Shown here: positions 41,516-53,893 of the stretch, in pieces
Layout of the letters: the number at the start of each line of letters is the position of its first letter
Numbering within the stretch: position 1 is the first letter of the stretch
NCBI RefSeq assembly: GCF_001039355.2
Contig: NW_019775434.1
Coordinates: 135,428 to 199,427 of the forward strand
DNA: 64,000 bases
Direction of reading: 5' to 3'
Origin: Lingula anatina
Taxonomy: Eukaryota; Brachiopoda; Lingulata; Lingulida; Lingulidae
Made by a program: the position numbers and the translations under genes
Notes under the pieces: generated by a model
The model's database searches: none
The model's input: only the letters and a program-made list of their open reading frames with translations
Told to the model about the DNA's origin: nothing

Positions 41516-43710
41516 TTTTCTGTTATTTGATATATTTATTGTGGTTAGCCCAAACCGCATATATCATAATTAAGGTTCTTATTACCAAAGTCGAATGGCT
41601 AATTGATATGATTCTTTTTTGTTCATAAGGACATGGAATTAAGTAATATGCTGGTATTGAAGGATAAAATTCCTGAATTTGTTGATTTTTAATGCATACA
41701 TTTTTTAAATTTTTCTTTCAAATGTCCATTGCAGCTACATTTTTATCAGTCTTTAAGAGAGGTTTCATAGTATAAATTACGAGGGTTTATTAATCTGGAA
41801 TAAACAAGTGATTAATTGCTGTCTGAATAGGATGGATCTTTTGTTCTTGACACTTGTCATTGTATATTAACAAACCAACTCTAAGACCAGTGGTCATTAC
41901 TGACACTAATTAGGTTATCCATTGCATGGGCATAATTCTAGTTGTCTTCATTCCTGCAAATGTATTACTTATGATCTATATGAATTATAGTTGATATTCT
42001 AGTCTACTTTATCATGAACACTTGGAGAATTTATGATTCCCTGTTGTTATTATAGAAACATCTTGAGTAGTTTTCCTTCATTTGGAGACAGGTAATATGC
42101 AGGTCTGGTAAATAATAGATATCATGAGGATAGAGGTAACTGATATTTTGATTGCTTGGCTGAACTTAAAAAGAAAATTGAGGTGAGATATTGATAGTGA
42201 ACACTAACCTTTGTGAAAGCCATAGGGAGCCAATTATTGGCATGAAATGCTCAATAAATCTGATTTTTCTTTATTTTCTTATGTCAGGACTTCCTCATTT
42301 ATTCCTTCACTGGAAGAACTGTATCCAACTGGGTATGTCAATTTTTTTAGTCCTCAAATTATTTCTTTACCATCCCTCCATTGCTTTGCCTGATTTAAAG
42401 GTTTGATGGTTTTTATACTAACAGAGTCTAGATGATGTAGAAATGATATGCTGGCCTTTTACACAGTTGATCAATTACAAAACTCTTAATTTTGATAAGA
42501 AAAGCCCCCTTTGAAAAATACTATTCATAAAATAAAGAGGGATAAAAACAACAAAAATAAAATGGTGTGCCTAATTCAAGCAGTGGATGGAGGCTGCGAT
42601 ATCTATTTTCTCCCTGCCTGTTCCTGTCACCATACCAGTTGTTTGATGATAAATGTGAGAATTCTCATCTTACAGTGCTTCCTTGAGAAAACAATTTTCT
42701 GGGACAATTGATTTAAATGTCACGATTTCTTGGAAAACTCTTTTATATTGCATGCTTGCCATGATCAATCTTTTTAAATGATTTGACGCATTCCTCTGTT
42801 GTTTGAGTTTCCTTGGGCAAATTTATACTTCATTCTTGAAATAAAAAGATGTTAGTAAATAAGAAGTCATCTGAATTAATTAGTTTTTCTTAACTTGGTT
42901 TTTAAAACGGGCTATAATCAAATAGTGTTGATTGATAAATTGCCAGTTCTCTTTCATCCTAATGTTAATTTGGCTGTGTATATTGCAAATAAAAGTTTAC
43001 ATAATTATTAAAGTTTTTTGTTTTGGCAAATTTTGTAAACTGTATAGCTTTCACTTAAAATCTTAAATAAAATTATGAATTCAATATTTAAATAGATCGA
43101 ATTGCTGAGGACATTTCAGGGCTTGAGATAAAACTATTTTCAGGCACTTGACATTTGAGAATCTATTTCATTGCTACTTTTCTCTCCAAAATTGATATTT
43201 TTAAAAAACTTGGGAAGGGAGATTCAGATATTGGTGGTGGAGTTAGTTGAGCATTTATATCAACTTAGTATGAAGCTCAACTGAGTAAAGTGACCAAACC
43301 AGTCTGAAGTGTAGTTATGCATATCACATCACAGTAATCAACTAGTAAGGAACAGACAAAGAACCAGACAGATTGACATCTCCTGAACACCAACAGGTTC
43401 ATTAGAAGTTACCTTAACAATTAACTCATACACTAGGCTATTTAATTGTACTGACAGGGTGTAGCACTAGCACTTATTTTATATACTTAGATTGGACACC
43501 AATATTATCTTTATGGGTGAAAGATCTAATAAATTGAAATTGAAGTAAATTGAATAGGTGAAAGATTACTGGAATAATTATGTAAGTTAGAATGATTGCA
43601 AGTCAGGTGACCCCTGTTACCTGTCAGTCAAAGCATAACAATAAGAACTTTCCTACCCCTACTGTAAACTATCCAGTAAAAAATTAGACAGTATCACCAA
43701 AAGTGTGATT

Positions 43711-43965
43711 ACCTCTGCCAAGGAGGTTGTTTTCACCCCTGTTTGTTTGTTTGTTTGTTTGTTTGCTTGTTTGTCTGTCTGTCTGTCTGTCATCAACATA
43801 ACTCAAAAAGTTATGGACCGATTTTGATGAAATTTTCAGGAACTGTCAGAAGTGGGCCAAGGAACAGATGATTAGTTTTTGGTGGTGATCCGGATCAATA
43901 ATCAATCAATAATAAAAAATTGCTGCCTTGGCGGACCTCTGCGCTCTCGGAGTGCTTTTCTAGTT
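43711..43965. mobile_element. Short interspersed element with CCTCTGCCAAGG inverted ends
   Basis: The left end acctctgccaaggagg and the right end gccttggcggacctctgc are inverted repeats. Inside are (TTTG)n(TCTG)n and a conserved core (aaaaagttatggaccgattt, then ggtggtgatccggatca), ending cggagtgcttttctagtt. I recall very similar sequences from many unrelated marine animals. It carries no protein-coding frame. Confidence 0.7.
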
Positions 43966-44283
43966 ATCATTGTTCTTATAGGCAGTAGGAGATAGTTTGA
44001 AAGAAGTCCTCCTGAGACACTGAAGCAGACCAGACATACACTAGACCAGTGTAACTGAAATATTAAATTAACTATTTTTATTGTTGAACTACAGAAGAGT
44101 CCAGTTTTGCTCTATGTAACACCAATAGGTATGCCAAGGCCTGCATTGGTTCCAAGTTGCATTTTATGACTGCTTAGGACCATATATAAAATAACATACT
44201 GTAGATAGAAAATAAACCAGTATTGTTGTAATGAGAGAAATAGTATCTTTGCCTGGGAGATGTTCTTTTATATTACAGATGGT

Positions 44284-44466
44284 ATGACAATGGGCTGGAA
44301 GTTCACAGGGTCAATAGTTGTGGCAGTGGTCGCTGTCTTTGTGTATTGGAAGGTGTTCTCTGGTCCATCAAGAATTGTTGAAATCTTAGATGAGGAGTAT
44401 GATTATATCATTGGTAAGAAGAATGCTTAGACTTACATAGCTTATAAAATATCGGTGACTGAATAT

Positions 44467-44519
<53 letters not shown>

Positions 44520-47465
44520 TTTAATTTATTAGCCATCTCCATTTTTAAAAAACAAGCTGATGTTATTTGAATTATAGTTTTCTCTTGATAGGGCTACACT
44601 GATTTTATTTTAAGGATTTTAAGTGATTTATTGTTAGAGACCAGTTACTTTAAGATTCCCCAGCAGATTGAAAAAGTGAAATCTGTAGCTGTGTACATAA
44701 ATTCAGTTGCCATTCTAAATTTATCCAAAAATCAAACAAAGGTACAAAAGCATCTTTCACTTCCTGCACAGAACTATTTGAGGGCATACCTGTGAATTAA
44801 TGTGTTTATTATATATTTGGGAGAAAAGCTTTTACAGGTACACTTTCAAAAGTTTTTGTAAAGAGTAAAAAGTTTAATTTTTTTTTCTCAGCATGATCCA
44901 TTTGATTCTGTTGACTTGATAAACCCAAATGTTTTTGGCTATAACTTTCAAGCTCCCTCCACAGCATTTTCCTCATCATTGTATACTTGTATATAGTAAA
45001 ACCAGATTTTTTTTAGTTGGTGCAGGATCTGCAGGCTGTGTGTTGGCCAACAGATTGTCTGAGGATTCAGATTCCAAAGTACTGCTAGTGGAAGCAGGAG
45101 GGGAGGAGAAATGGAACCTGTTGATTGACATCCCCTTGTTAACTCCAATGACACAACTCAGTGATATTGATTGGCAGTTTAAGACAGTTCCCCAGCAACA
45201 TGCCTGCAAAGGAATGCATAACAATGTAAGGATAGCATGTGTTGTTTCTTTATTAGGTACAGTTGTATTTATACGTTGTAACTCAGATTACATTGGTCTT
45301 TATATTTTTTGTCACTATATGGACATGTCTTTTGTCTTTGTCTAGGAGACAGATAAGAAAAAAAAATATCTCACAAGGTTATAAAAATTTTCAGAATTCT
45401 GTAATTTCTGTCTGAAGCTTGATTGAATGTTACAGAAAGGTTGCATTAATAACTTTATCATACTAAAGTAGATCTGGTTTAAAAGCAGCTAACTACTCTA
45501 TCTGGGTCACAGCAACAGAAAGCATAAAAATTAACATCTTAAATTTCATAATATGAAGATTATAATATATATTTCCAAGCAATGTCGGTGGCCAAGGGGT
45601 AAAGTCCTAGGGGGCAGCAGTTGTCTTAATTACATGATTTATATTCGTGGGAGTCGACATGACTTTGACCAATGGGCTGCCAGTGGCTGTGAAGGATGGG
45701 GCTACGATGACGTTCTTCCATATTTTATGAAATCTGAGGATAACACAAATGCAGAATATGCAAATTCAGGTGATAATACAGAAAAAAAAATTTTTTCAGT
45801 GAAAAGTTTAAAGTGCACTCTCCTAGTCTAGACAAGAAATAGATAAATGAACCCACAAAAATGCTTACCTTAGACTATTTGTAATTGGTATCATATTTTA
45901 ATTTTATAGGAACCAGTGCCCTGTTTGCCTAAGGTGATTTTAGATTATCTTGTTTGTGGTATAGCACAAAATTGGTAGTAACTCACATAATTTGTTTTTA
46001 AGGTTTTCACGGTAAGGGAGGCCCTCTGACAGTGTCAGATTCCAACGTAACAGAACTGACATCTTATTTTCTTGAATCTGCCAAAGAGCTCAACTACCCA
46101 GTGATAGATGTCAATGGAGAGTCACAAATAGGTAAGTGCTGGTGCAATGGTAGTAGATCAATATGAACTGTGCCTTTGAAAAATACCAAATATTAGTACT
46201 AGCAGGTGTGTGGTAAAGAAGGAATAGCATGTCATTAAATTCAAAACTTTTAATTTAGACCCAAAAGTGTCAAAAGTTCAAATATTTTGAGAGTTGTATT
46301 CCAGAGTTCTAACTGCTTGCAAATTAAGGCCTTTTCCACAATTTTATCAACTAATTTACATATCATGCCATTTAACTTAACTTTTAAAACAAACAAGTTA
46401 TAATTCAGCATAATTCATATATACATACTGCATATGACTGATAACCTAAAAAATTGATGTCCACAGGATTTATGCACTCCCAGGCCACTGTGAATAAGGG
46501 TGTGCGCCAAAGTACTGCTAAAGCTTTTCTACGACCAGCAATGGATAGAGAAAATCTCCACATATCCATCAAATCACATACAAAAAGGGTGAATATTCAC
46601 TATCTATTTACTTTGCAAGAATGTGTGTGCATGTAAGTGTGTGTGTGTGTGTGTGTGTTCTCTAGGCTCAGTTGTAAGTGATATGTGGATGATGGATGTC
46701 AGTTTTAGCAATGTCAGAAACTGATGGTGCTGTATAAAACTGTCTTGAAGTGCTTTTCTTGGATATATCTTTTTATTCTCAGGTTCTGATTGAAAACAAG
46801 AAGGCAGTGGGTATAGAATTTATCAAGGATGGAACTCTCCGGAAAGTCAAAGCAAGAAAGGAAGTAATTCTGTCTGCGGGGTCAATTGGTTCACCCCACA
46901 TACTGCTGCTGTCAGGTGTTGGGCCCAAAGAACATCTGAGAAAATTCCAGGTAAAAGAATTTCTACAGCTGTGGCTTAGTCTGGATAACTATCCCATCCT
47001 TTGGATTGAAGAAAGAAAATATTTTTAAGTATCAGTTGCTAGATTTGCAGTAGCAAAATTTAATTGGTTGAAAAGATTTTGCAATAAGCATGAAATAACA
47101 ATACTATTATTGTTGGAAACCATGTATAATGTAATTGAATTGAACCTGCAGATATATTCAGTTCAACAAATAAGAATGAGAAAAAAAACATTACTAATCA
47201 TTATTAGATCTCTCTCTCTGATCAGATGTAAATAAAGTCTACTGTATGTAGCAGTTATTATTATTATTATTACTATTATTACTATTATTATTATAAAATA
47301 TTTATACACAGATCCCAGTAGAGGCTGATCTCCCAGTGGGTGAGAACCTAGAAGACCACATCATGACTGACATTGCCACGTTCCTAATTGATAAACCTCT
47401 GAGCATAACAGAGGACAAAGTGCTGTCTGTTTCTTCCTTTTTTGATTACCTGCTTTATGGTAAAG
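44284..47465 (+). CDS. GMC oxidoreductase (glucose/choline dehydrogenase-like): seven constant 5' exons
   Basis: GMC flavoenzymes oxidise alcohols, sugars or choline using FAD. Exons: 44284-44413, 45017-45225, 45580-45769, 46003-46131, 46467-46588, 46783-46950 and 47312-47465 (1102 nt, 367 codons plus one base). The start ATG at 44284 is followed by a hydrophobic segment (about residues 8-26), so the enzyme is probably membrane-anchored. Seen motifs: the Rossmann dinucleotide fold [16 protein letters not shown] (about 40-55), GMC signature 1 with [19 protein letters not shown], and GMC signature 2 with [16 protein letters not shown]. The seventh exon ends in phase 1 with a lone G, and must splice to one of six alternative exons. 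A second ATG lies two codons downstream. Exact substrate is unknown; insect-type glucose dehydrogenases are the closest family by motif style. With V5 and a 3' end the protein is 601 residues, a usual GMC length. Confidence 0.92.
44469..44515. repeat. (TC)n microsatellite
   Basis: About 23 uninterrupted TC units lie in the first coding intron of the GMC gene. Confidence 0.95.
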
Positions 47466-48487
47466 GTATGGTGTCTGAGGACAACATGTTTGTTTGTTTG
47501 TTTTTATCTGTATGTTTTGTGTTTCAAGCATTTTAAGTGCATAGCTGAGCATTGATTAAGGTCATCAGGGAGGGTTATAATTAAATTGGCTTTGCTGTAT
47601 TCCTGCATTACCTGTTTATGACTGAGGTTTTTCAGCTGTCATGTTTTGCTAAAATTTAATATCATGTTGAAGAATACAGTTATTAATTATGAAGGATATA
47701 GAAATATTTGCCATGTATCAAATTACCCAGAAAATTGAATCAGTTTCTTGCTGATAAATATCTTATTTGACAGAAAATTGAATACACCTATTTGATGTTC
47801 AACAGTGACTGTTTTTTCATAAATGTAATTATCTTAAATATGTTCCGTTGTGTAAAAATTTCCAATAAAAAGGGTTGTAAAATCTGCTTTAGAAAGTGTC
47901 TTATTGGATCCAATAGGATTGTTAGATTAAATTGAATTACCTACCTGTTAGATTCCTATTTGATTCCTGTTGAAAATGATTTTAGTTATGTCCATTAAAG
48001 TTGAGTCAGTTTTTTTAAGTACAAATTTTCATGGGTTCATATAGGGAATAATATTCCATTTCTTTTATAGATGACTGTAGGTTTCCTATATAATTTTTTA
48101 TTGGATCCAATAGGAAATTTTTTAAATAGCTGGTGTTTCTAGATTTTGTTCTAAGTCAAATTATGGATTGACCTTAATGTATGCTTAGCTATCTCTTTAA
48201 GTTGAAGTCAATTTCTTTAATTTGTCTTAGTTATAATCATCTTTATGTTTTCATCTTTTAAATTTTTCAATTTATAATTTTTTAGTCAGTCTTCACATTT
48301 TTAAGTGTATTTGTAATACTATGTTAAACTTTCTAACATTTTGTAGTAATTTTAATTGTTATTAAAAATGACCTTTTTTATACCTCTTAATACATATATA
48401 ACCTTTGATAACCATATATTATGTACACTCTGCCTAATACATTAACCTTCTTCCATGTACATGCTTACACTCTAAGGGACCATTCCC

Positions 48488-48732
48488 AGACTCTATCGAC
48501 TAACTATGGATCGATCTATCTCCAAGGGTATTCTTGCTAAAGTGCAATCAACTTAAGCAGCTTATATGTCTGTCATGCCTATCGAAGCTGCTAGGGGGTA
48601 ATTAATTATCATTCAGCAGCTGCAGTTGGCGTGCCAGACATCAAAGCTGCTTAAGCTGAAAGCAATTTAACAAGAAACCCCTTGAAGATGGATTGATCCT
48701 GTTAGATCGATCTAGATATAGGAACACAGTCT
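48488..48732. repeat. Long imperfect inverted repeat in the intron before the alternative-exon array
   Basis: The left arm (48488-48592) and right arm (48615-48732) are inverted copies with a loop of about 22 nt. The best-paired words are cttaagcagctt and agacatcaaagctgcttaag, and gatcgatct near both outer ends. Transcribed, it would fold into a hairpin of over 80 paired positions. It may be a MITE or a splicing structure. Confidence 0.7.
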
Positions 48733-49539
48733 AACTTGCATGTCTGATGCTGTTGGACTAAACTTGGCATCGGTACTGCATGATAACCTCAGTTTACCAA
48801 AAAAAAAAAAAAAAAACTAATAAATAAAACCAAGGCATTCTTCACCTTATCCACTTTGAGAGGTCCCAACAGAGCAAGAGGGATTTTTACTCCTTTACAC
48901 AAGTTCATTTCTCCAAAAGTTCCCTCCCTAACTTGGCCATATCATGCAAAGGGCAGGGTCAGTTAAGGTGACTCTCTTACACAATAGGCTAGCTATTTAG
49001 TTGTCAATCTCTCAAAGTGCGTACAGGTCAAGATAAGTGTACCCTTCAATGTGAAAAGGGCCTTACTATACAGTTACGAAGTTATCTAATGTACACCATT
49101 CTTATGCTGTTGGCTGCAATTCCAGCTAACGTAAACACAACTAGCTTTTGTCAAATAGTGTCACCTGAAAAAAAAAATACATCATCTCCTCCAGAGTTTA
49201 ATCCACAATGTATTAAAAATCCACTTTTGGCATGGGAGTATTGGATGTCCTTAACCAACTTGATCTCTGCTGAAACATTAAATTTAATAACTACTGACAC
49301 TAAGATCATTTTTGTCACAACTTTCCATCAGTCCTATTGTCTGGGTATTCAAAATAATGTAACTGGGTATTTAAAATAACGTAACTGTAACCAACCCTTT
49401 TTTGCCTGGTTTCCAATGAAATAAACACAACAAATGATAATTAAAGATGCAGTGTATTTTTTAGTCTAAATGTTGCTGCCATAAATACCACATGAGAAAC
49501 CATGAAGATGATTTAGAGCTCAAGTGCCTTCTGTTGTAG

Positions 49540-49712
49540 GTGTGATAGGGTCTAATGGTGTAGCAGGGAGTGGGTTTGCACCATTAAAACATGTCACTCT
49601 AGCTGGTGGCAAGAATCCTGAAGTAGAGCTATTCATGATATTAGGAACATACGGGAGCTCTGGAAAAAAAGATCTTAATCCCTTTTTTCAAGCAATGCAT
49701 TTTAAACCAGAG
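49540..49712 (+). CDS. GMC alternative exon V1 (173 nt)
   Basis: The acceptor is gttgtag and the donor GAG/gtacaa. It enters in phase 1 and leaves in phase 0, encoding 58 residues with GVIGSNGVAGSGF then NPEVELFMIL. This aligns with the GMC substrate-domain stretch (SNGVEG-AF, then a hydrophobic strand) that precedes the VFEAIHGG exon. There is no internal stop. Its sequence is the most divergent from V4-V6 together with V2. Confidence 0.85.
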
Positions 49713-50526
49713 GTACAAAGGTGTATGTTTATGGTAACACAGCATGGATGTTTTTTTTTTCCTCTGAGCAATTTGTTTGTCTACTTTGCCTCTTGTTACG
49801 TCAATTAAGGCTTATTGACAGATAAGTTTCCTAACCCCCTCTCTCTGGATGCATGCTTATTACAAGGCAGCTGGAATGGAAATTGCAATTACTTGATGTA
49901 ACTATGTCCCTGGTTAATAATTGCATAGTGAATGTCTTTCAGTATTAGTTGTTTTTCTATGTATGTCACCAGAATTTCTCCGAGTTGATGCTGGAATTGT
50001 TCGTTTTGCACATTTCATGTCATGCTGTTGCTTTTTAATTTGCACTTTAACATGCTGGCATGACTCAAGGTACTAAACAAAATGTCACATAGATCAGCTT
50101 GTTTATAAATAGTTTTACTGGTCTTATTTGTTGGCATTTTCTGCATTTAGCATATTTTGATGTATTTCAATCACCTTCAAAAAGAAGGCAAATGTTTGCA
50201 CATCAGTTGGAAATAGTTAATCCACTAGCTATAGCCTAGGTGGTTGAGAAGTCAAGTTGCAGTGATATAAAAAAAGTCACCATTATGCTTTTGCATTCTT
50301 TTAAATGCTGTGTCTTTTCTTTCATTATTTTTTATTTATTCATTATTATTATTTTGATTTTTCCTGTACTCTAATGCTGCTATAGAAATCTGTTAATATC
50401 TGACAAACAGTGTGAAAATAGGCCTAATGAGGTTTTATACTAAAAGTATAACCTTCTGTTTTTATTGCCCTTATAAATAACAGGCTATTTTATGTGGGTG
50501 GCTTCTTGATCTATTTTTATATTTAG

Positions 50527-50735
50527 GATATGATCTTGAATCCATGTCTGGTTCTCCTCTTATTCAAGGGTTGTTTACCTCTATTGCCGGTGTGGATGGT
50601 CTTGCCTTTGTCCATTTAACAGAGTTATCACTCAGAGCTGTCCCTTCAACAGAGCTGATGTTTGGTGTTAGTTTAGTTGGTGCAGATAGCTATAGTAAAG
50701 GGATGTTTATAAGCCTGCTTGGTCTACAGCAGGGG
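50527..50735 (+). CDS. GMC alternative exon V2 (209 nt)
   Basis: The acceptor is atttag and the donor CAGCAGGGG/gtaata, with the same phases as V1. It encodes 70 residues, the longest variant, with TSIAGVDGLAFVHL aligning to the SNTGLEGSAFFDT region of V4-V6, then STELMFGVSL for the strand. The extra residues lie at both ends. The frame is open throughout and closes exactly onto the constant 3' exon. Confidence 0.85.
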
Positions 50736-51321
50736 GTAATATTCTCTTTTTTTTTTTCACTTTTGCCAATTAGATGTAATATGTACTAATTGCCTCTAGT
50801 CTTTTTTTTTCAAAAAGTTTTATTAAACTTCTAGATATGTATATAATACTATAATACAAAAAAATGCAAAAGAAAAAAATGCAAAATACCTAACTGAAAA
50901 CCTCTTTCACACACACACACACAAACTCATTTGTTAAATACATGCATGTATTAAATGTCTAACAGTATAGTGCAAAGGCATATTTCAGGCACGTATTACA
51001 TATGACATTGCCATGTATAAACTTTATGCGCCCATATTAGAAGCTTATTACACCTTTGCAAAAACATAAGCATCTTAATTTACAGGTCAATATTAAAAAC
51101 ATTGCAAAATATAAGCACACAGCTTACTTGAAATAACTGAAGCATGAAACTGTCTTGATTCTACTTAGAAACTAGTTTCTGCTGTAGATTATATTTTTGG
51201 AATCATTCTGCCTTAAGACTTCATATAATCTGTACTTACTTTTTGTGGCTAAAAAGGGGCTTAGATTCTTATATTCAATATAAAGGGCACAAAACCCCTC
51301 TGAGGGTATGGTTTTTAGCAG

Positions 51322-51494
51322 GTCTGTTACATTTAGGGTGGCATTCAACCAGTGGGATTGATGGGATTGCATTTTTGAAGAAAGCCAGACAACCTTCTGA
51401 AATAGTACCAAGTTTGCAGTTGTTTATGTTCATGGGACATGCTGGGGTGACATCTAAAACAGATGTTCCCAAATTAACAAATATGGCTAAAGAG
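51322..51494 (+). CDS. GMC alternative exon V3 (173 nt)
   Basis: The acceptor is a TAGCAG tandem (NAGNAG), so the exon may start at 51319 or 51322. The latter gives the GL start shared with V4-V6. It encodes STSGIDGIAFLKK and VPSLQLFMFMG, then KLTNMAKE before the donor GAG/gtaaaa. Phases are those of V1, and the length equals V1. No stop codon. Confidence 0.85.
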
Positions 51495-52684
51495 GTAAAA
51501 ATGACAATATCATAGGATAGTCCTCATATCAGACACATATTTGTTAATTCCCTATCAAAAATAACCAGATCCAGTTCAATATAAGAGTTAGGTACATTTA
51601 AAACCTGATAATATTTTTTATAAAATTATTTTTTCAAATAATTAATTCATTTTGTGCGTATGTATCTAATTTTTCTAGGCCTATAATGCCACGAAAAGTC
51701 TCATTTTTAAGCATCCTATGTTGCACTTAATTTGACTGCACTCTGAATAACCATATAAAATGATAATACCTCAAGAGAATACTATAAATGAAGATAATTT
51801 TCTTGAACTTTGCTTAGAAAAAGATTACATAACTAAATCATATTTTTTTCTGTGGATAATAAAGGTAAAAACAAATCTTTATTTCATTTTTCATAATTCA
51901 TATACCAGTGTATTTTAACACTGGAATTAAACATGTGAAGTGTTTCACCTTTGAACATTTGATCAGACTAGTCTTGCTTTACATGTGTAGATTCTATAAT
52001 CTGTTTTGTGGAGTTTCTGTAGCATTTTGTGAGAACGAGGCTGTTAGTGTATAGAGACTGTATTAACTATTTATAAGACTACTGAGTACAAATAAGTTAA
52101 TTCAATTAGATTTATTCCTGTACTGCTACATACATTTTTATGATCTTGATACATTACACTTTATGCAAATCGGAGTAAATATGTCCATACCTTAAGTTAA
52201 ACAGTTAGTATAATGTAAAGGACAAGGATAAGACAACAATTGATAACATCTCCCATGTTATGACATGAGGTCATAATTGTTATCATTTTTATGAAGGATG
52301 TCATTATATGGAGTCTCCTTGTTGCTTGCAAAATTACAATATTGTTTCTTTTTCATTCTAAACCCCAAATATTTCAGGCCAAATATAATTTAAAGTGAGT
52401 TTTATGCACAGAAAAGCCTCTCACCTAGAGTTTCGTGTTTTCCTACAAGCTTCTTCAGAAACTCTGTGGAAGAGAGCCCTGTGCATGAGCATTAGGCAAT
52501 GTAAATTATCTAAACCACAGCCTTGTTATTATAAAAATGAACCTAATTAAAATGCTTGTAAAATAGGGAGTTGATTAAAGAATGTTTAAGTGGCTCAAAC
52601 ATACACACACAGATAAAAAAAAACAAAAAGGACAGAAAAACGGAAAAATCTTGGTTTCCATATAAGCAGTTTTCTTACATTTAG

Positions 52685-52842
52685 GTTTACCATCAAATAC
52701 TGGTCTGGAAGGAAGTGCTTTTTTTGACACAGTAAGAGAAGCTTCTGATGCAATGTCAGGAATGCAGTTACATCTTTTTGCCACTCATTTAGGGAATGAT
52801 CCACATAACCTATTTGTGGACAATGCAAATTTCAGAACTGAG
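52685..52842 (+). CDS. GMC alternative exon V4 (158 nt)
   Basis: The acceptor is acatttag and the donor ACTGAG/gtaaaa. It encodes 53 residues starting GLPSNTGLEGSAFFDT. The first half is nearly identical to V5; the second half differs at many residues (ATHLGNDPHNLFVDNANFRTE region against ASHPGNDPYNQHAANVNF). V4 sits in a block paralogous to those of V5 and V6, but its own block has no copy of the constant 3' exons. Confidence 0.9.
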
Positions 52843-53893
52843 GTAAAAAAAAAAGTTGGTATTTATTGCAGAAAGTGAAAGATTGCTGAGGAAATTTTTT
52901 CATCAGAATTGAACAGAATCATGCAATTGCGTGTGCAATCAAGATTTTATGGTAAAGAGTAATTTTTTCATAATATCTGTTTCAAGTAGAACACCAATTA
53001 AAAATTATCCATTATTAACGTGATCTCAAATTTTCAAATTTAATTTATTAATTTTAATAATTTTTTCTTATGATTGAATTTAATTTGCTTCATGAAAGAA
53101 AGAAATCATAGCTTCTAAAATTGAATGTTGAACACTGTCAGCTTAATGTTTTACGTGAAATAGTAATATATGATAGGATTTTTGAAAGAAGTTAATTTTT
53201 TTCAGAACATTATTGTCAACAAACACAGCACATGACATGGCTATCAGTTGGTACTAGTTTTCACCATTATCATGTAGCCTACCACCAAAAACAATTCTTA
53301 CTCAAATACAATTAAAGGGATAAAAACTCTTCATTTTGGCTGGAAAAGTGCTATAAACAGTATATCCTAGGGTAAACAATGATTTTCCCATACTTAACCA
53401 ATGGATAATGATCCTTCCCAACATTCAAAGTTAGTTGATTTCTTTAAATGTGTTTTAGTGATAAGTTATTATGGAGGGTGCAGCCATCTATGGAGGTCCA
53501 TGTGGTCGGATGGCAAGCACAGAATTTCAGAATAATTGTGATAACTGCCATTTTGGTGGTAAAGTGGTATTGATTATATTTTTTTGTGTTGTTTACAATG
53601 TATTTATTGTTGAATTTTGAAACTCATTTGAATAGTTTGAATAGTTATCTGTTTAAAAATAAAAAGCAAGTTCAATTATTTTATATAATTTTTATGTTGA
53701 CTATTATTTTTAACATTATTATTACATATTTTCTTATTATAAAAAAGAAAATTTCTGTAGTTGGCAGTGGTTGGGTTTATGTAAATCTCCCTGTGAATTT
53801 TGTTGTTGCTGTTGTTGTTGTTAACATTTTGTGACCCAAACTTTATTTGCAAGATTTTGATGTACCTTCACTGGTGGATCCTTGATTGTGTTA

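Noticed and set aside
43741-43792. TTTG/TCTG run considered as a free-standing microsatellite
   Set aside because: It is an internal part of the short inverted-repeat element 43711-43965.
49017-49379. 120-residue open frame considered as another GMC exon variant
   Set aside because: It lacks the G-x-x-G-x-x-F core and matching phase-1 acceptor and phase-0 donor; no similarity to V1-V6 was seen.
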